A model generated the notes under the pieces. The model was not told the DNA's origin. It did not search any database and saw only the letters and a list, made by a program, of their open reading frames with translations. The position numbers and the translations under genes are program-made. A stretch of DNA of 64,000 bases from Maricaulis salignorans (GTDB lineage: Bacteria > Pseudomonadota > Alphaproteobacteria > Caulobacterales > Maricaulaceae): positions 1-64,000 of the forward strand of contig NZ_FNHG01000001.1 in the NCBI RefSeq assembly GCF_900103475.1, read 5' to 3'. This document shows, one piece after another, positions 15,872 to 25,242 of this stretch. Numbering within the stretch: the stretch's first letter is position 1; each line of letters opens with the position of its first letter.

Positions 15872-16774
15872 TCAGACCTTTGTCGCCACAGCGGCCCGGT
15901 CGCGCCGCAACTGGCTCCAGGCGAAAGCTGCCACCCCCGCCCAAATCAGGCCGAAGGTCAGCAGGTGGGCGGAGGTGAAAGTCTCTCCGCGCAGCACACC
16001 GATGGCGAATTGCAGGCTGGGCGCGGTGAATTGCAGCAGGCCCATGGTCGAGAGCCGCAGGCCGCGGGCGCCGATAATATAGAGCAGCAGCGGCACGATG
16101 GTGATCAGTCCGGCCAGGATCAAAAGCGCGGCTTCCATCGGACCCTGCAGGAAGTGACCGGCGCCCTGGCTTTGCATCCAGATCAGGGCGCCCAGCGCGA
16201 AGGGCGTGATGAAGGCTGTCTCCCAGAACAGGCCGATCCGGCCATCCACGGTGACGATCTTGCGCAAATATCCATAGCCGGTGAATGAGAGGGCCAGGGT
16301 CAGCGAGATCCACGGGACTTCACCGACCGCGATGATCTGGTTGAGCACACCCAGTGTCGCCAGCACGATGGCCGTGATGCGCCAGGGGCCGAGCGGTTCG
16401 CGCAGCACGATCACACCCACGGCAACGCTCATCAGCGGATTGATGTAATAGCCCAGCGAGGCCTGCAGCACCTGGCCATTATTGACCGCATAGACGAAGA
16501 CCAGCCAGTTGACCGAGATCAGGGCCGAGGTCGCCAGCAGGATCAGCATGACGCGCTTGTCCCTCAGCGCAGCGAAGGCCGGGCGCAATTTGCCGGCAAA
16601 CCACAGGGCCGCGAACAGCATCGGCAGTGACCAGACCACCCGGTGCGCGACGATTTCCAGCGCCCCGGCGAAATCGACCATCTGAAAATAGAGCGGCGCG
16701 AAGCCCCAGATCACATAGCCGGCCAGGCCGGCAAACAGGGATCGGCGGATCTCGTTGGAGTGGCGTTCGGTCAT
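15872..16774 (-). CDS. rarD: RarD-type EamA/DMT transporter
   Basis: A 300-residue inner-membrane protein with about ten hydrophobic helices. The N-terminus FAGLAGYVIWGFAPLYFQMV and the VYAVNNGQVLQASLGYYINPL segment are characteristic of RarD (the chloramphenicol-sensitive protein family) rather than of general EamA proteins. The substrate is not known. AGGAAAG lies before the ATG at 16774; the open frame extends 12 codons further. Likely cotranscribed with the hydrolase downstream. Confidence 0.87.
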   Translation of the reverse strand: MTERHSNEIRRSLFAGLAGYVIWGFAPLYFQMVDFAGALEIVAHRVVWSLPMLFAALWFAGKLRPAFAALRDKRVMLILLATSALISVNWLVFVYAVNNGQVLQASLGYYINPLMSVAVGVIVLREPLGPWRITAIVLATLGVLNQIIAVGEVPWISLTLALSFTGYGYLRKIVTVDGRIGLFWETAFITPFALGALIWMQSQGAGHFLQGPMEAALLILAGLITIVPLLLYIIGARGLRLSTMGLLQFTAPSLQFAIGVLRGETFTSAHLLTFGLIWAGVAAFAWSQLRRDRAAVATKV

Positions 16775-16947
16775 CGGGTCGGCTTTCCTGCCTGGGTGAG
16801 AGACGCACATAGGCAGTTCGTCTGACCCTGGCGACCCGATTCATGCGGTTGCCAGCTATGCAGATGCGCCGCAGCCATCGCCCTGCGCCGTCCGGCAGGC
16901 CATGGCAGGCGCGGGCGGGCAGGGAGTGGTTTTACAGAAGCCGGAGT

Positions 16948-17970
16948 CTAGCCCCGCTTCAGCAGGCCGCGATTATTCAGGCCTTCGGCGATCTGCACCG
17001 CATTGAGGGCGGCCCCCTTGCGCAGATTGTCGGCGACGATCCACAAGGCGAGGCCGTTTTCAACCGTCGGGTCTTCGCGGATGCGGCTGACGAAAGTGGC
17101 GAATTCGCCGACGGATTCGACCGGCGTCATGTAGCCACCATCCTCATGCTTGTCGATCACCATCAGGCCGGGGCTCTCGCGCAGCAGGGCGCGCGCTTCC
17201 TTGGCGCTGAGCGGGTTTTCCAGCTCGATATGGGCAGCGATGGAATGGCCGACGAAGACCGGTACGCGGGCGCAGGTCGCGAACAGTTTGATCTTGGGAT
17301 CGAGGATCTTCTTGGTCTCCATCACCATTTTCCACTCTTCCCTGGTGGAACCATCCTCCATGAAGTTGTCGATATGCGGGATGACATTGAAGGCGATCTG
17401 CTTGGTGAAGGCGACCGGGTCGGCATGGTCATTGACGAAAATGCCCTTGGTCTGGGTCCACAACTCGTCCATTCCGGCCTGGCCGGCACCGGAGACCGAC
17501 TGATAGGTCGCGCAATTGACGCGCAGGATCTTGGCGCGGTCATGCAGCGGCTTGAGCGCCACCATCAGCTGGATGGTCGAACAGTTCGGATTGGCGACGA
17601 TACGCTTCTTCGTGACCCCGGCGAGCGCTTCGGGATTCACTTCCGGCACCACGAGCGGCACGTCCGGGTCCATCCGCCAGGCGGAGGAATTATCGACGAC
17701 AATGGCGCCGGCCTTGGTGATTTTCGGTGTCCATTCCTTCGAGACGTCGCCGCCGGCGGACATCAGGACGAGATCGACGGTCGAGAAATCAAACGTGTCG
17801 ACATTGACGCATTTCAGGACGCGGTCGCCATAGGAGACTTCCTTGCCCATGGATTTGCGGCTGGCGAGGACATGAATGGCGTCGGCCGGAAACAGCCGCT
17901 CTTCCAGAATGGTCAGCATTTCCTTGCCGACTGCGCCCGTCGCACCGAATACCGCTACCCGTACACCCAT
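16948..17970 (-). CDS. asd: Aspartate-semialdehyde dehydrogenase
   Basis: Asd reduces aspartyl phosphate to aspartate semialdehyde with NADPH, the branch point to lysine/diaminopimelate, threonine and methionine. In 340 residues one sees the Rossmann GATGAVG (9-15), the SAGGDVS motif, and the catalytic Cys130 in VANPNCSTIQL, with a later His in GHSIAAHIEL. The length and start (MGVRVAVFGATG) are typical. It stands alone, with a 106-nt gap upstream and no riboswitch seen there. Confidence 0.96.
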   Translation of the reverse strand: MGVRVAVFGATGAVGKEMLTILEERLFPADAIHVLASRKSMGKEVSYGDRVLKCVNVDTFDFSTVDLVLMSAGGDVSKEWTPKITKAGAIVVDNSSAWRMDPDVPLVVPEVNPEALAGVTKKRIVANPNCSTIQLMVALKPLHDRAKILRVNCATYQSVSGAGQAGMDELWTQTKGIFVNDHADPVAFTKQIAFNVIPHIDNFMEDGSTREEWKMVMETKKILDPKIKLFATCARVPVFVGHSIAAHIELENPLSAKEARALLRESPGLMVIDKHEDGGYMTPVESVGEFATFVSRIREDPTVENGLALWIVADNLRKGAALNAVQIAEGLNNRGLLKRG

Positions 17971-18076
17971 GATGTCGTCCTTTTTCGTGCCCAGATTGAT
18001 CCATGCCGATCTTCAGGGACATAGACCCGGGATCGCCTTGTGGCTAGGGCGCAATCAGGGTTCAGGCCCGCCGCGC

Positions 18077-18373
18077 CTAGCGCATCCGCAGCCAGATCCG
18101 CCAGGCGACGAAGCCGACAATGACTACGGACAGCAATTCCAGCGCATTGACGCCGAAGAAGAGTGGCGTGATCAACCGCTGCAGCACGCCCCAGCGGCCG
18201 TCATAAATCGTCTCGCCCTGCCGGACAAAGCCGACATAGACGCCGCCGGCGATCACGAGCGCGGCGCCGAAGCCGGCCAGGCGGATCATGCCTGCGGGAT
18301 TATAGCCCTGGCTACCCTCATCGCGGCGGGTGCGATTGCGGTGGGTGCGGTCGAGGAAACGGCGGCGTGTCAT
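18077..18373 (-). CDS. Small two-helix membrane protein, unknown
   Basis: A 98-residue product: a very basic N-terminus (many Arg), then two hydrophobic helices (about 29-48 and 70-92) separated by RQGETIYDGRWGVLQRL. No known family is recognised. It is transcribed in the same direction as asd with 106 nt between, and it faces away from the cold-shock gene. Confidence 0.55.
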   Translation of the reverse strand: MTRRRFLDRTHRNRTRRDEGSQGYNPAGMIRLAGFGAALVIAGGVYVGFVRQGETIYDGRWGVLQRLITPLFFGVNALELLSVVIVGFVAWRIWLRMR

Positions 18374-18707
18374 GAGCAGGCTCCGGAGTGGGTATCCGTT
18401 TGCGGCGTCGAAACCACAGCGTCCAGCCGCGCGGGACGCCGCGCGAACATGATTATGACGAGCCGCCTTGAAATGACCACACCGGATTCATTTGATTTAT
18501 GGGTGGACGTGTGCGTATAACCCCTTCTAACGGGCGGCCACATAGGCCGGACGGAATACTGATCGCCTATCCGGTGCCTCGTTCATCGGACCATTCGACT
18601 TCAGCCTTCCCCGACTTCACGTCCGTAACACCCACACCGGGACGCTGGTGTGTACAATATGGATTGTGCCCGGACGCGGAGCATGCATACAGGGAAGGTT
18701 CCCCATC
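18374..18707. other. 334-nt intergenic region before the cold-shock gene
   Basis: No convincing gene; the open frames through it are shadows of the csp gene. It should hold the csp promoter and a long 5' leader, as is common for cold-shock genes. A small hairpin CACACC/GGTGTG (18633-18638 and 18647-18652) is followed at once by TACAAT, a possible -10, but no matching -35 is seen. Confidence 0.4.
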
Positions 18708-18920
18708 ATGGCCACAGGTACGGTCAAATTCTTCAATCAAAGCAAAGGCTTTGGTTTTATTACTCCTGATGAAGGCGGCAATGACGTCTTCGTGCACATC
18801 TCTGCCGTTCAAGCGTCAGGTCTGCCGGGTCTCAGCGATGGTCAAAAAGTCGCTTTCGACACCGAGCCGGATCGCCGCGGCAAAGGCCCTAAGGCAGTGA
18901 ACCTCCAGTTCGCTGACTAA
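18708..18920 (+). CDS. Cold-shock domain protein (CspA family)
   Basis: A 70-residue single cold-shock domain that binds single-stranded RNA/DNA. RNP1 reads KGFGFI and RNP2 reads VFVHIS, with TGTVKFFN at the start. The ATG at 18708 has GGAAGG upstream; the longer in-frame start adds non-conserved sequence. Such proteins act as RNA chaperones in cold or stationary phase. A strong terminator follows within 30 nt. Confidence 0.95.
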   Translation: MATGTVKFFNQSKGFGFITPDEGGNDVFVHISAVQASGLPGLSDGQKVAFDTEPDRRGKGPKAVNLQFAD

Positions 18921-18949
18921 GGTCTGAAAAAAGGATCGCAAGATTCTGT

Positions 18950-18979
18950 GGCGCGGGAGCTTGGCTCCCGCGCCATTTT
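18950..18979 (+). terminator. Rho-independent terminator of the csp gene
   Basis: An 11-bp perfect stem GGCGCGGGAGC (18950-18960) and GCTCCCGCGCC (18964-18974) with loop TTG is followed by ATTTTC. It lies 29 nt after the stop. Confidence 0.85.
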
Positions 18980-19015
18980 CATATCTGCATTCCGGATATC
19001 GAGGCGGCTGTCGGC

Positions 19016-20008
19016 CTATTCGGTCGCCATCGCATCGCGAACCCGCACAGCGGTCGCCGGGAAATCGGTAAACACCGCATCAGCGCCCAGATCATAGATC
19101 CGGCGCAACTCCGTCTCGATATCGGCGCCGTCACCGACCGGATCATCATCGCGGAATGTCCAGGGATGGACCGGCAGGCCGAGCGCGTGTGCGCGGGCGA
19201 TGAAGCCGGTATCATTGCCCTCGCCATCAACCAGCAAAGCCTTGTACGGCCCGACACCATCGGCGAAGGCGATCATGTCCTCCAGCGCCACTGTCGGGAT
19301 GAGCGGATCAAGATCCGGCTCCAGCTCCTGCATCTGGAAGACCAGCATCAGGAGCGGCGTGTCGATCTCGCCATTCAGCCGGGCCAGGAAATCGGGCTCG
19401 AAACACTGGACGGCGATGGACGCATCGGCCGTGTCGAGCCCGCGCAAGCGCAGAATGCGCACCAGTTCCGGCAGCGGGTCGAGCCCGGCGGCGATGAATT
19501 GCGACGGTGATTTCACCTCCGGCTCGGTGGCGACGCCGTGCGCTGCGGCCAGATCGAGCACTTCCTCGAAGGTCGGGATCAGGTACAGGCCGTCAAACTC
19601 CGTCGGTCGGCCGGGGCGCACCTGGCGCGCCCGCAGGGTGCGGATCTCGGCGAGGGTGAAATCATCCACCCACCAGTCATCCCGCCCGCCCTCAACGCGC
19701 CGGCGATCGGCGAATTCCGGATGGTCGGCGACATCGGTACTGTCGGCGAGATAGCGGTCATGGCGCACCACAAACACGCCGTCCGAGGTCAGGACGAGAT
19801 CGGGCTCGATAATATCGGCACCCTGTTCGATCGCCAGCGTGTAGGCCTCGATCGTGTGTTCGGGCAATTCACCATTGGCGCCGCGATGGGCGATCACCAG
19901 GGGTGGTTCTCCCGAAAGCGTCTGCCAGACATGGGTGCCGGGGGTATCGGGCGCCGCGCAGGCCGCCAATCCGGCTGAAATCGCCAGGGCCCAGATTGAG
20001 TACCGCAT
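19016..20008 (-). CDS. Glycerophosphodiester phosphodiesterase lipoprotein
   Basis: A GlpQ-type enzyme that hydrolyses glycerophosphodiesters to glycerol 3-phosphate and an alcohol. The 330-residue product starts with a lipoprotein signal whose lipobox LAAC ends near residue 17. The catalytic HRGANGELPEHT, the metal-binding IEPDLVLTSDGVFVVRHD and the later TEPEVKS and GADAVFTDFP motifs are intact. It should act in the periplasm, anchored to a membrane. The ATG at 20008 starts the signal; ten codons of open frame precede it. Confidence 0.93.
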   Translation of the reverse strand: MRYSIWALAISAGLAACAAPDTPGTHVWQTLSGEPPLVIAHRGANGELPEHTIEAYTLAIEQGADIIEPDLVLTSDGVFVVRHDRYLADSTDVADHPEFADRRRVEGGRDDWWVDDFTLAEIRTLRARQVRPGRPTEFDGLYLIPTFEEVLDLAAAHGVATEPEVKSPSQFIAAGLDPLPELVRILRLRGLDTADASIAVQCFEPDFLARLNGEIDTPLLMLVFQMQELEPDLDPLIPTVALEDMIAFADGVGPYKALLVDGEGNDTGFIARAHALGLPVHPWTFRDDDPVGDGADIETELRRIYDLGADAVFTDFPATAVRVRDAMATE

Positions 20009-20070
20009 TCGCCTCTCCCGTTTTCCACCGCAACACACTAGCTTGCCTGGACTGAATGCGGGAGAGCGAA

Positions 20071-20613
20071 ATGACCGAACCGAAGCCCTTTGACACCATG
20101 GCTGATGCCGCCGAACGCTATGGCCGCTTCAGCCTTGATAATTATGCCCAGATCAGAAATGTCGCCGAAAGCGTTTCATCGGGCTTCTGCCGCTATCTTT
20201 CAGGCGGTGCACCAGTCTGCGTCTATCTGGTTCCGCCCAAGGGCGAGTGGGCGCCGCAGCCTTATCAGAGCGGGGCGTTTTCGGTTTCGGGGACCGGTTT
20301 CCTGCCCCTCGGACCGATCAGTTTCGGTCTTGCCGTACGGGTTTCGCGCACGGGCGACTGGCTGCGCATAGTGCTGACCTGCACCAAGAAGGGCCCGGAA
20401 ATGCAGATTGAGATCGAGAATGGCACCACCTTCGCCCTCGAACTCCCGGTCCGCGAGGAGCAGCTGAGCCGGTTGTTCAGTATCCTGTTCGAACATTTGA
20501 CGGTCTGGTTCTCGCAGCAGGCCGATCTTTACGAAAACGGGGATTATGGCGATCGCGCCATCGGTTTCGAGTTTCTGCACGAGACCGAGGATGCCGCCGA
20601 TCCGGTTCGTTAG
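20071..20613 (+). CDS. Conserved-type soluble protein, unknown
   Basis: A 180-residue product without signal or membrane segments. It shows alternating beta strands (VCVYLVPPKGEW, FGLAVRVSRTG, LRIVLTCTKKG) and a helical C-terminus. No catalytic motif or family is recognised. GGGAGAG precedes the ATG at 20071. Its last four bases overlap the convergent gene at 20610-20867. Divergent from the glycerophosphodiesterase gene with a 62-nt gap. Confidence 0.6.
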   Translation: MTEPKPFDTMADAAERYGRFSLDNYAQIRNVAESVSSGFCRYLSGGAPVCVYLVPPKGEWAPQPYQSGAFSVSGTGFLPLGPISFGLAVRVSRTGDWLRIVLTCTKKGPEMQIEIENGTTFALELPVREEQLSRLFSILFEHLTVWFSQQADLYENGDYGDRAIGFEFLHETEDAADPVR

Positions 20614-20867
20614 TGCGACAGGCTGGCAAGGAGGCTGGCCGGATCCGCTGCGGGAAGCCCGATCAGCCCGCCGGCGGCAGCGCCGGCATAGCCCAGCAGG
20701 CTGAGGCCGAACATGGTGGTCAGCTGGCGCTTGAGCGCGAAACGGGTCGCCAGCCGGGCGATGGTCAGGACGCGTCCGGCGCCGATCAGTGCAACGGGGC
20801 CGCCGATCAGGACCGCGGCGGCAAATGAGACCAGGGCTGTCTGGGCCTCGAAGGGCAAGCTCTCCAT
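20610..20867 (-). CDS. Small two-helix membrane protein, unknown
   Basis: An 85-residue protein with hydrophobic segments at about 9-30 and 51-71 joined by a basic loop (TRFALKRQLTT). The start ATG at 20867 has an excellent site, GGAGGTGAAA; a GTG two codons upstream lies inside that site. No family recognised. It is divergent from the antiporter (69 nt), so the two may share a control region. Confidence 0.55.
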   Translation of the reverse strand: MESLPFEAQTALVSFAAAVLIGGPVALIGAGRVLTIARLATRFALKRQLTTMFGLSLLGYAGAAAGGLIGLPAADPASLLASLSH

Positions 20868-20936
20868 TTTCACCTCCCTGCGTTTCAGCGCGCCTGGCAG
20901 GCGACGTCGTGTCCGAAACGCGTTATCAGATGCCTC

Positions 20937-22832
20937 ATGATAGAAGCTGCTTCTGACCTTCCCCTGACCATCGCGATCATCACCGGTTCAGGTGTCGCGG
21001 CCCAATGGCTCGCCTGGCGCCTGCGCTGGCCCTCGATCGTCCTGATGATGGGGGCAGGGCTATTGCTCGGCCCGATTGCCGCGCTGGCATTGGGCCATCC
21101 CCTGCTGACACCGGATGAAAGCTTCGGCGATTATCTGCGGCCAATGATTGCCCTGGCCGTGGCGATTATCCTGTTTGAAGGCGGCATAACGCTCAATTTC
21201 CGCGAATTGCGCGACGCATCGACCGCCGTCCGCCGGATGGTGATCCTGGCCTTCCCGCTCGGCTGGGGCCTGGCGACGCTCGCCCTCCACTATATTGGCG
21301 GTCTGGCCTGGGATTTGTCGGCGATGATCGGCGCCCTGCTGACGATCACCGGACCAACAGTCGTGCTGCCGCTCTTGCGGCAGGCCAAATTGCCATCGCG
21401 CATTGCCTCGGTGCTGAAATGGGAAGGCATCGTCAACGATCCGATTGGCGCCCTCGCCGCCGTCTTCGTGTTCGAGGTCATTCATCAGTCCCAGCTGGGT
21501 TTGAGCTGGGGGTCGGTCGCGCTGGCGCTGTCGCTTGGCATCGCCATCGGCGCGGTGCTCGGCTTTGCCTCCGGCATCGCCCTGTCCCACGCATTCCGGC
21601 GTGGCTGGGTGCCCGAGCCGATGAAGGCGCCCCTGGTACTGGCCGCCGTGCTGGTCTGCTACGCTGTCGCCGACACGCTCGCATCCGAGACCGGACTGGT
21701 CGCAGTGACGATTTTCGGTCTCGTCGTGGCCAATTCACGCCTCGCCTCGATCGAGGAAATGCGCCGCTTCAAGGAAGGTATCGCCTCCATCCTCGTCGCC
21801 AGCGTCTTCGTGGTTCTCGCCGCCTCCCTGACACCGGCCGCGCTGACTTCACTGGGCTGGCAGCATTTCGCCGCCGTCGCGGCCATTATCCTGGTCGTGC
21901 GCCCGGTCGCCGTCTTCCTGTCCACGCTGGGGTCGGGCCTGAGCCTTCCCGAGGTGGGCTTTATCGGTCTGATCGGTCCGCGCGGTGTTGTCGCCGCGGC
22001 CACTGCTGGTCACCTCTCCGTCAGCCTGTTGCAGGGCGGGCGCGAGGACGCGGCCGTGCTCGCACCACTCGTTTTTGTTGCCGTCTTTGCCAGTGTGTTT
22101 GGTTGCGGCTTCGCGGTCGCACCACTGGCGCGCTGGCTCGGCCTGTCGGAAAGCGGACCGGACCGCTTGCTGATCGTCGGGGCCAATCCCTGGAGTCTGG
22201 GCCTCGCCGATGCGCTGAAAAAAGCCGAAGTGCCGGTCACCATTGCCGATACCAGCTGGCGCCGTCTGCGGGCCGCGCGGCTGGCCGGGCATGATATCTA
22301 TTATGGCGAAGTCCTGTCGGAAACGGCCGACTGGCGGCTGGAGCCTTCGCGCTTTGCCAGCCTGCTCGCTGTGACACCGAACGACGCCTATAACGCCCTG
22401 GTCTGTATCGAATACGCGCCGGAGCTGGGGCGTAGCCATGTCTTCCAGCTCTCCGGTTTCGACGAGCCGGTTGACTCAGCCAAGTCCGATGAGGACCCGC
22501 GCGCGATTGCCTATACGGCGCGGGGCCGGACCCTGATCCGACGTGGCCGTGGCTATGACGGGCTGGCGCGCGACTGGTGGGGTGGCTGGCGCTTCAAGGC
22601 GACACGTCTGACCGACGAGTATTCGCTCGAGCAATGCCTGGAGGATGCAGGCGATGAGGCCGATTTTATCCTCGCCCGGCGGCCCAATGGCCGTGTCGCC
22701 CTGCTCGGGGACAATACCAAAATGCCGGACGCTGCCGGCACGGTCCTGATCCGCTTTGCCCGCAAGACCGCAGCGGCGGCCCCGGCGGCTGACGTCACGG
22801 CTGACGCGGAACCCGGTGCCGAGAGCGCCTGA
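20937..22832 (+). CDS. NhaP/KefC-like cation:proton antiporter
   Basis: An inner-membrane antiporter of the CPA1 type with 631 residues. About 12 hydrophobic helices fill residues 8-400. Family motifs are LFEGGITL (80-87), TGPTVV (138-143) and the ion-binding EGIVNDPIGA with Asn167-Asp168. Residues about 410-515 form a TrkA-N/RCK-like Rossmann unit (LLIVGANPWSLGLADAL), but its glycine pattern is degenerate. About 100 further residues end in an Ala/Asp-rich tail. Substrate may be sodium or potassium; the sequence does not decide. Confidence 0.88.
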   Translation: MIEAASDLPLTIAIITGSGVAAQWLAWRLRWPSIVLMMGAGLLLGPIAALALGHPLLTPDESFGDYLRPMIALAVAIILFEGGITLNFRELRDASTAVRRMVILAFPLGWGLATLALHYIGGLAWDLSAMIGALLTITGPTVVLPLLRQAKLPSRIASVLKWEGIVNDPIGALAAVFVFEVIHQSQLGLSWGSVALALSLGIAIGAVLGFASGIALSHAFRRGWVPEPMKAPLVLAAVLVCYAVADTLASETGLVAVTIFGLVVANSRLASIEEMRRFKEGIASILVASVFVVLAASLTPAALTSLGWQHFAAVAAIILVVRPVAVFLSTLGSGLSLPEVGFIGLIGPRGVVAAATAGHLSVSLLQGGREDAAVLAPLVFVAVFASVFGCGFAVAPLARWLGLSESGPDRLLIVGANPWSLGLADALKKAEVPVTIADTSWRRLRAARLAGHDIYYGEVLSETADWRLEPSRFASLLAVTPNDAYNALVCIEYAPELGRSHVFQLSGFDEPVDSAKSDEDPRAIAYTARGRTLIRRGRGYDGLARDWWGGWRFKATRLTDEYSLEQCLEDAGDEADFILARRPNGRVALLGDNTKMPDAAGTVLIRFARKTAAAAPAADVTADAEPGAESA

Positions 22833-22863
22833 TCAATCCTGACAGCTGGGCTGGCCGGCTAGC

Positions 22864-23037
22864 CTAGCGCGGCTGCGATCCGCCGGGCTGGGCGGGTCCG
22901 CAATAGGGCCAGTTATCGGCATTCGGGTTGCCGCCAGGGCAAACCGAATCGGTGCCCTCATACAGGCCGATACAGCCGGACAGGCTCAGCGAGCCCAGGA
23001 TCAGGGCCAGAATGGCAATGGAACGCTTGATAGACAT
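22864..23037 (-). CDS. Small lipoprotein, unknown
   Basis: A 57-residue precursor. The signal peptide has the lipobox LSGC (Cys22 or so), leaving a mature peptide of about 36 residues with two more cysteines and a Pro/Gly-rich end. AAGGGGA precedes the ATG at 23037. Function unknown. It is divergent from the penicillin-binding protein gene (128 nt) and convergent with the antiporter gene, 31 nt after its stop. Confidence 0.65.
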   Translation of the reverse strand: MSIKRSIAILALILGSLSLSGCIGLYEGTDSVCPGGNPNADNWPYCGPAQPGGSQPR

Positions 23038-23165
23038 GACAAATCCCCTTTGTGGCCATGTTGGCGTGCGAAGGCTTTTGTAGCAAGTCTGCAAGCGCTG
23101 TTCTTCATCGGGAATTAACTCCAATTCCTGCAGATGAAGGCTTCGATATTCAGCAAGGACAGCCC

Positions 23166-25142
23166 ATGGCCCGCAGGCCTGCCACTCCGCTTGAGGCGAC
23201 GCGCACCAACCGGCCCGGGCCGGGTCCGGCGCGCAAGGCGTCCAGGCGTCGCCCATCGCGCGGCGGCGGGCGGCTGTGGCGGTTTGTCGTCAGCGTCTTC
23301 CTCCTGATCGGCCTGGGCATGGCCGGTTGGCTGGTTTCCATCGCCCGCGATCTGCCAGACACATCCGGCCTGATCGAGGTCGAGCGCGCGCCCAGCCTGG
23401 CTTTCTATGATCATGAAGGCCGGCTGATCGCCCGGCGCGGCTCGGCGCATGGCCGTCTGGCGGTGATCGAGGAGCTGCCCGACTATGTCACCGACGCGGT
23501 GATGGCGGTCGAGGATCGCCGTTTCTACAGCCATTTCGGCGTTGACCTGATCGGTACCGCCCGCGCCCTGCTGGCCAATATCCGCGCCGGACGGGTGGTG
23601 CAGGGCGGCTCAACCCTGACGCAACAGCTGGCGAAGAACCTGTTCTTGACGTCTGAACGCACCGTGCGGCGCAAGGTGCAGGAAGTGATGCTCGCCTTCT
23701 GGCTCGAGAGCCGCTTCACCAAGGATGAGATCCTCGAGCTCTATCTCAACCGGGTCTATTTCGGCGGGGGTGCCTGGGGCATTGAAGCGGCGGCGACACG
23801 CTATTTCGGCAAGACGGCGAGCGAGCTCAATCTTGGCGAGGCCGCCCTGCTGGCCGGCCTGTTGAAGGCACCCTCGCGTTACAGCCCCGTCAATGACGCC
23901 CAGCGCGCGGCAGCGCGGGCGACGGTGGTGCTCGACCTGATGGCCCAGACCGGGCGGATCACCGAACAGGAACGCATCGCTGCGGCGGCCACCCCGATCC
24001 GGGTTTCGCGCGGCGCCTCCAGTCCGGGCGCCCAGTATTTCATCGATTGGGTCGCGCAGGATGCGCGCGCGCTCGTCGGCAGCCATCATGGCGATCTCAT
24101 CGTCAGGACCACGCTCGATGTTCATGCCCAGCGCGCCGCCGAACTGGCCGTGTCCGGCATTATGGATGACCCCGACCTGGCGCTGGGGGCGGGCGAGGCT
24201 GCGCTTGTGGCGCTGGCTCATGATGGTTCGGTGCGGGCGATGGTCGGTGGGCGCAATTACACCACCTCACAATTCAATCGCGCCGTCCTGGCCCATCGCC
24301 AGCCCGGCTCGGCGTTCAAGGCCTTTGTCTACGCCTCTGCCTTCGAAGCCGGCCTGACGCCGGACGATATCCGCGATGATGCCCAGATCCGGCTCGGTGA
24401 CTGGTCGCCGCAGAACTATAATGACGAATATCGTGGCCCGATGAGTCTGCGCGAGGCCTTCTCACGCTCGTCCAATTCGGTCGCGGTTCGGATCGCGGAA
24501 GAGACGGGCCGTGGCCATGTCGCCCGGCTCGCGGCGCGGTTCGGGATTGAAAGTCCGCAGCGGGTGGACCGCTCGCTGGCGCTCGGTGTGCATGAGGTGA
24601 CGCCGCTGGAAATGGCCTCGGCCTATGCACCCTTTGCCAATGGCGGCTATCGCGCGCCGGCCTATGGCATCGCCTCGATCGAGACGCGTGATGGTGAGGT
24701 CCTGTACGCGGCACGGCCGGCCGATGGCGAAGTGGTGATGGATGCCCGCACATTGGGGCAGATGAGCGATTTGCTGCAGACCGTGGTGCGCTCGGGGACG
24801 GGACGCCGGGCTGCTGTGGCCGGTATGATTGTCGGCGGCAAGACCGGCACGACCAATGATTTCCGCGACGCCTGGTTTGCCGGTTATGCCGGCGATCTGG
24901 TCGCGGTGGTCTGGACCGGCAATGACGACAACTCCCAGACCCGCCGGGCGACCGGCGGCGGCCCGCCAGCGCGAATCTTCAGCGCCTTCATGAGCGGTGC
25001 ACCGCGCAGTGGCCTCGATGCACATCCTTCCAGCATGCCGCTGCAAGTGGCCGAGCCCCTGACCGAGGCACAGCCCGTCGCCGAACCTGTGCCCGCAGAA
25101 GATCCGATCGCGGCCTTCCTCGCCGGGCTTGGCCGCGACTGA
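23166..25142 (+). CDS. Bifunctional penicillin-binding protein 1A type
   Basis: A peptidoglycan synthase with a glycosyltransferase and a transpeptidase domain. In 658 residues, a basic cytoplasmic start and one anchor helix (about 39-58) lead into the GT51 domain. That domain has EDRRFYSHFGVD (catalytic Glu116), GGSTLTQQLAKN (147-158) and RKVQEVMLAFWLE. The transpeptidase has Ser382-Ala-Phe-Lys385, Ser435-x-Asn437 and Lys559-Thr-Gly. The ATG at 23166 has AAGGA upstream; 38 extra upstream codons are not conserved. It is shorter than E. coli PBP1A and lacks an obvious OB insert. Confidence 0.93.
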   Translation: MARRPATPLEATRTNRPGPGPARKASRRRPSRGGGRLWRFVVSVFLLIGLGMAGWLVSIARDLPDTSGLIEVERAPSLAFYDHEGRLIARRGSAHGRLAVIEELPDYVTDAVMAVEDRRFYSHFGVDLIGTARALLANIRAGRVVQGGSTLTQQLAKNLFLTSERTVRRKVQEVMLAFWLESRFTKDEILELYLNRVYFGGGAWGIEAAATRYFGKTASELNLGEAALLAGLLKAPSRYSPVNDAQRAAARATVVLDLMAQTGRITEQERIAAAATPIRVSRGASSPGAQYFIDWVAQDARALVGSHHGDLIVRTTLDVHAQRAAELAVSGIMDDPDLALGAGEAALVALAHDGSVRAMVGGRNYTTSQFNRAVLAHRQPGSAFKAFVYASAFEAGLTPDDIRDDAQIRLGDWSPQNYNDEYRGPMSLREAFSRSSNSVAVRIAEETGRGHVARLAARFGIESPQRVDRSLALGVHEVTPLEMASAYAPFANGGYRAPAYGIASIETRDGEVLYAARPADGEVVMDARTLGQMSDLLQTVVRSGTGRRAAVAGMIVGGKTGTTNDFRDAWFAGYAGDLVAVVWTGNDDNSQTRRATGGGPPARIFSAFMSGAPRSGLDAHPSSMPLQVAEPLTEAQPVAEPVPAEDPIAAFLAGLGRD

Positions 25143-25242
25143 GCCGGCGGCCATCCCCTGAAACTCATCAAACTGCCCGCGACTGGCCACATTCAGCCTG
25201 TTAGACTGCGCACGGACACCAAGCCTGAGTGAGAGGGACGGG

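Noticed and set aside
18499-18900. 133-codon plus-strand frame overlapping the cold-shock gene
   Set aside because: Out of frame with the conserved cold-shock domain and without protein-like character.
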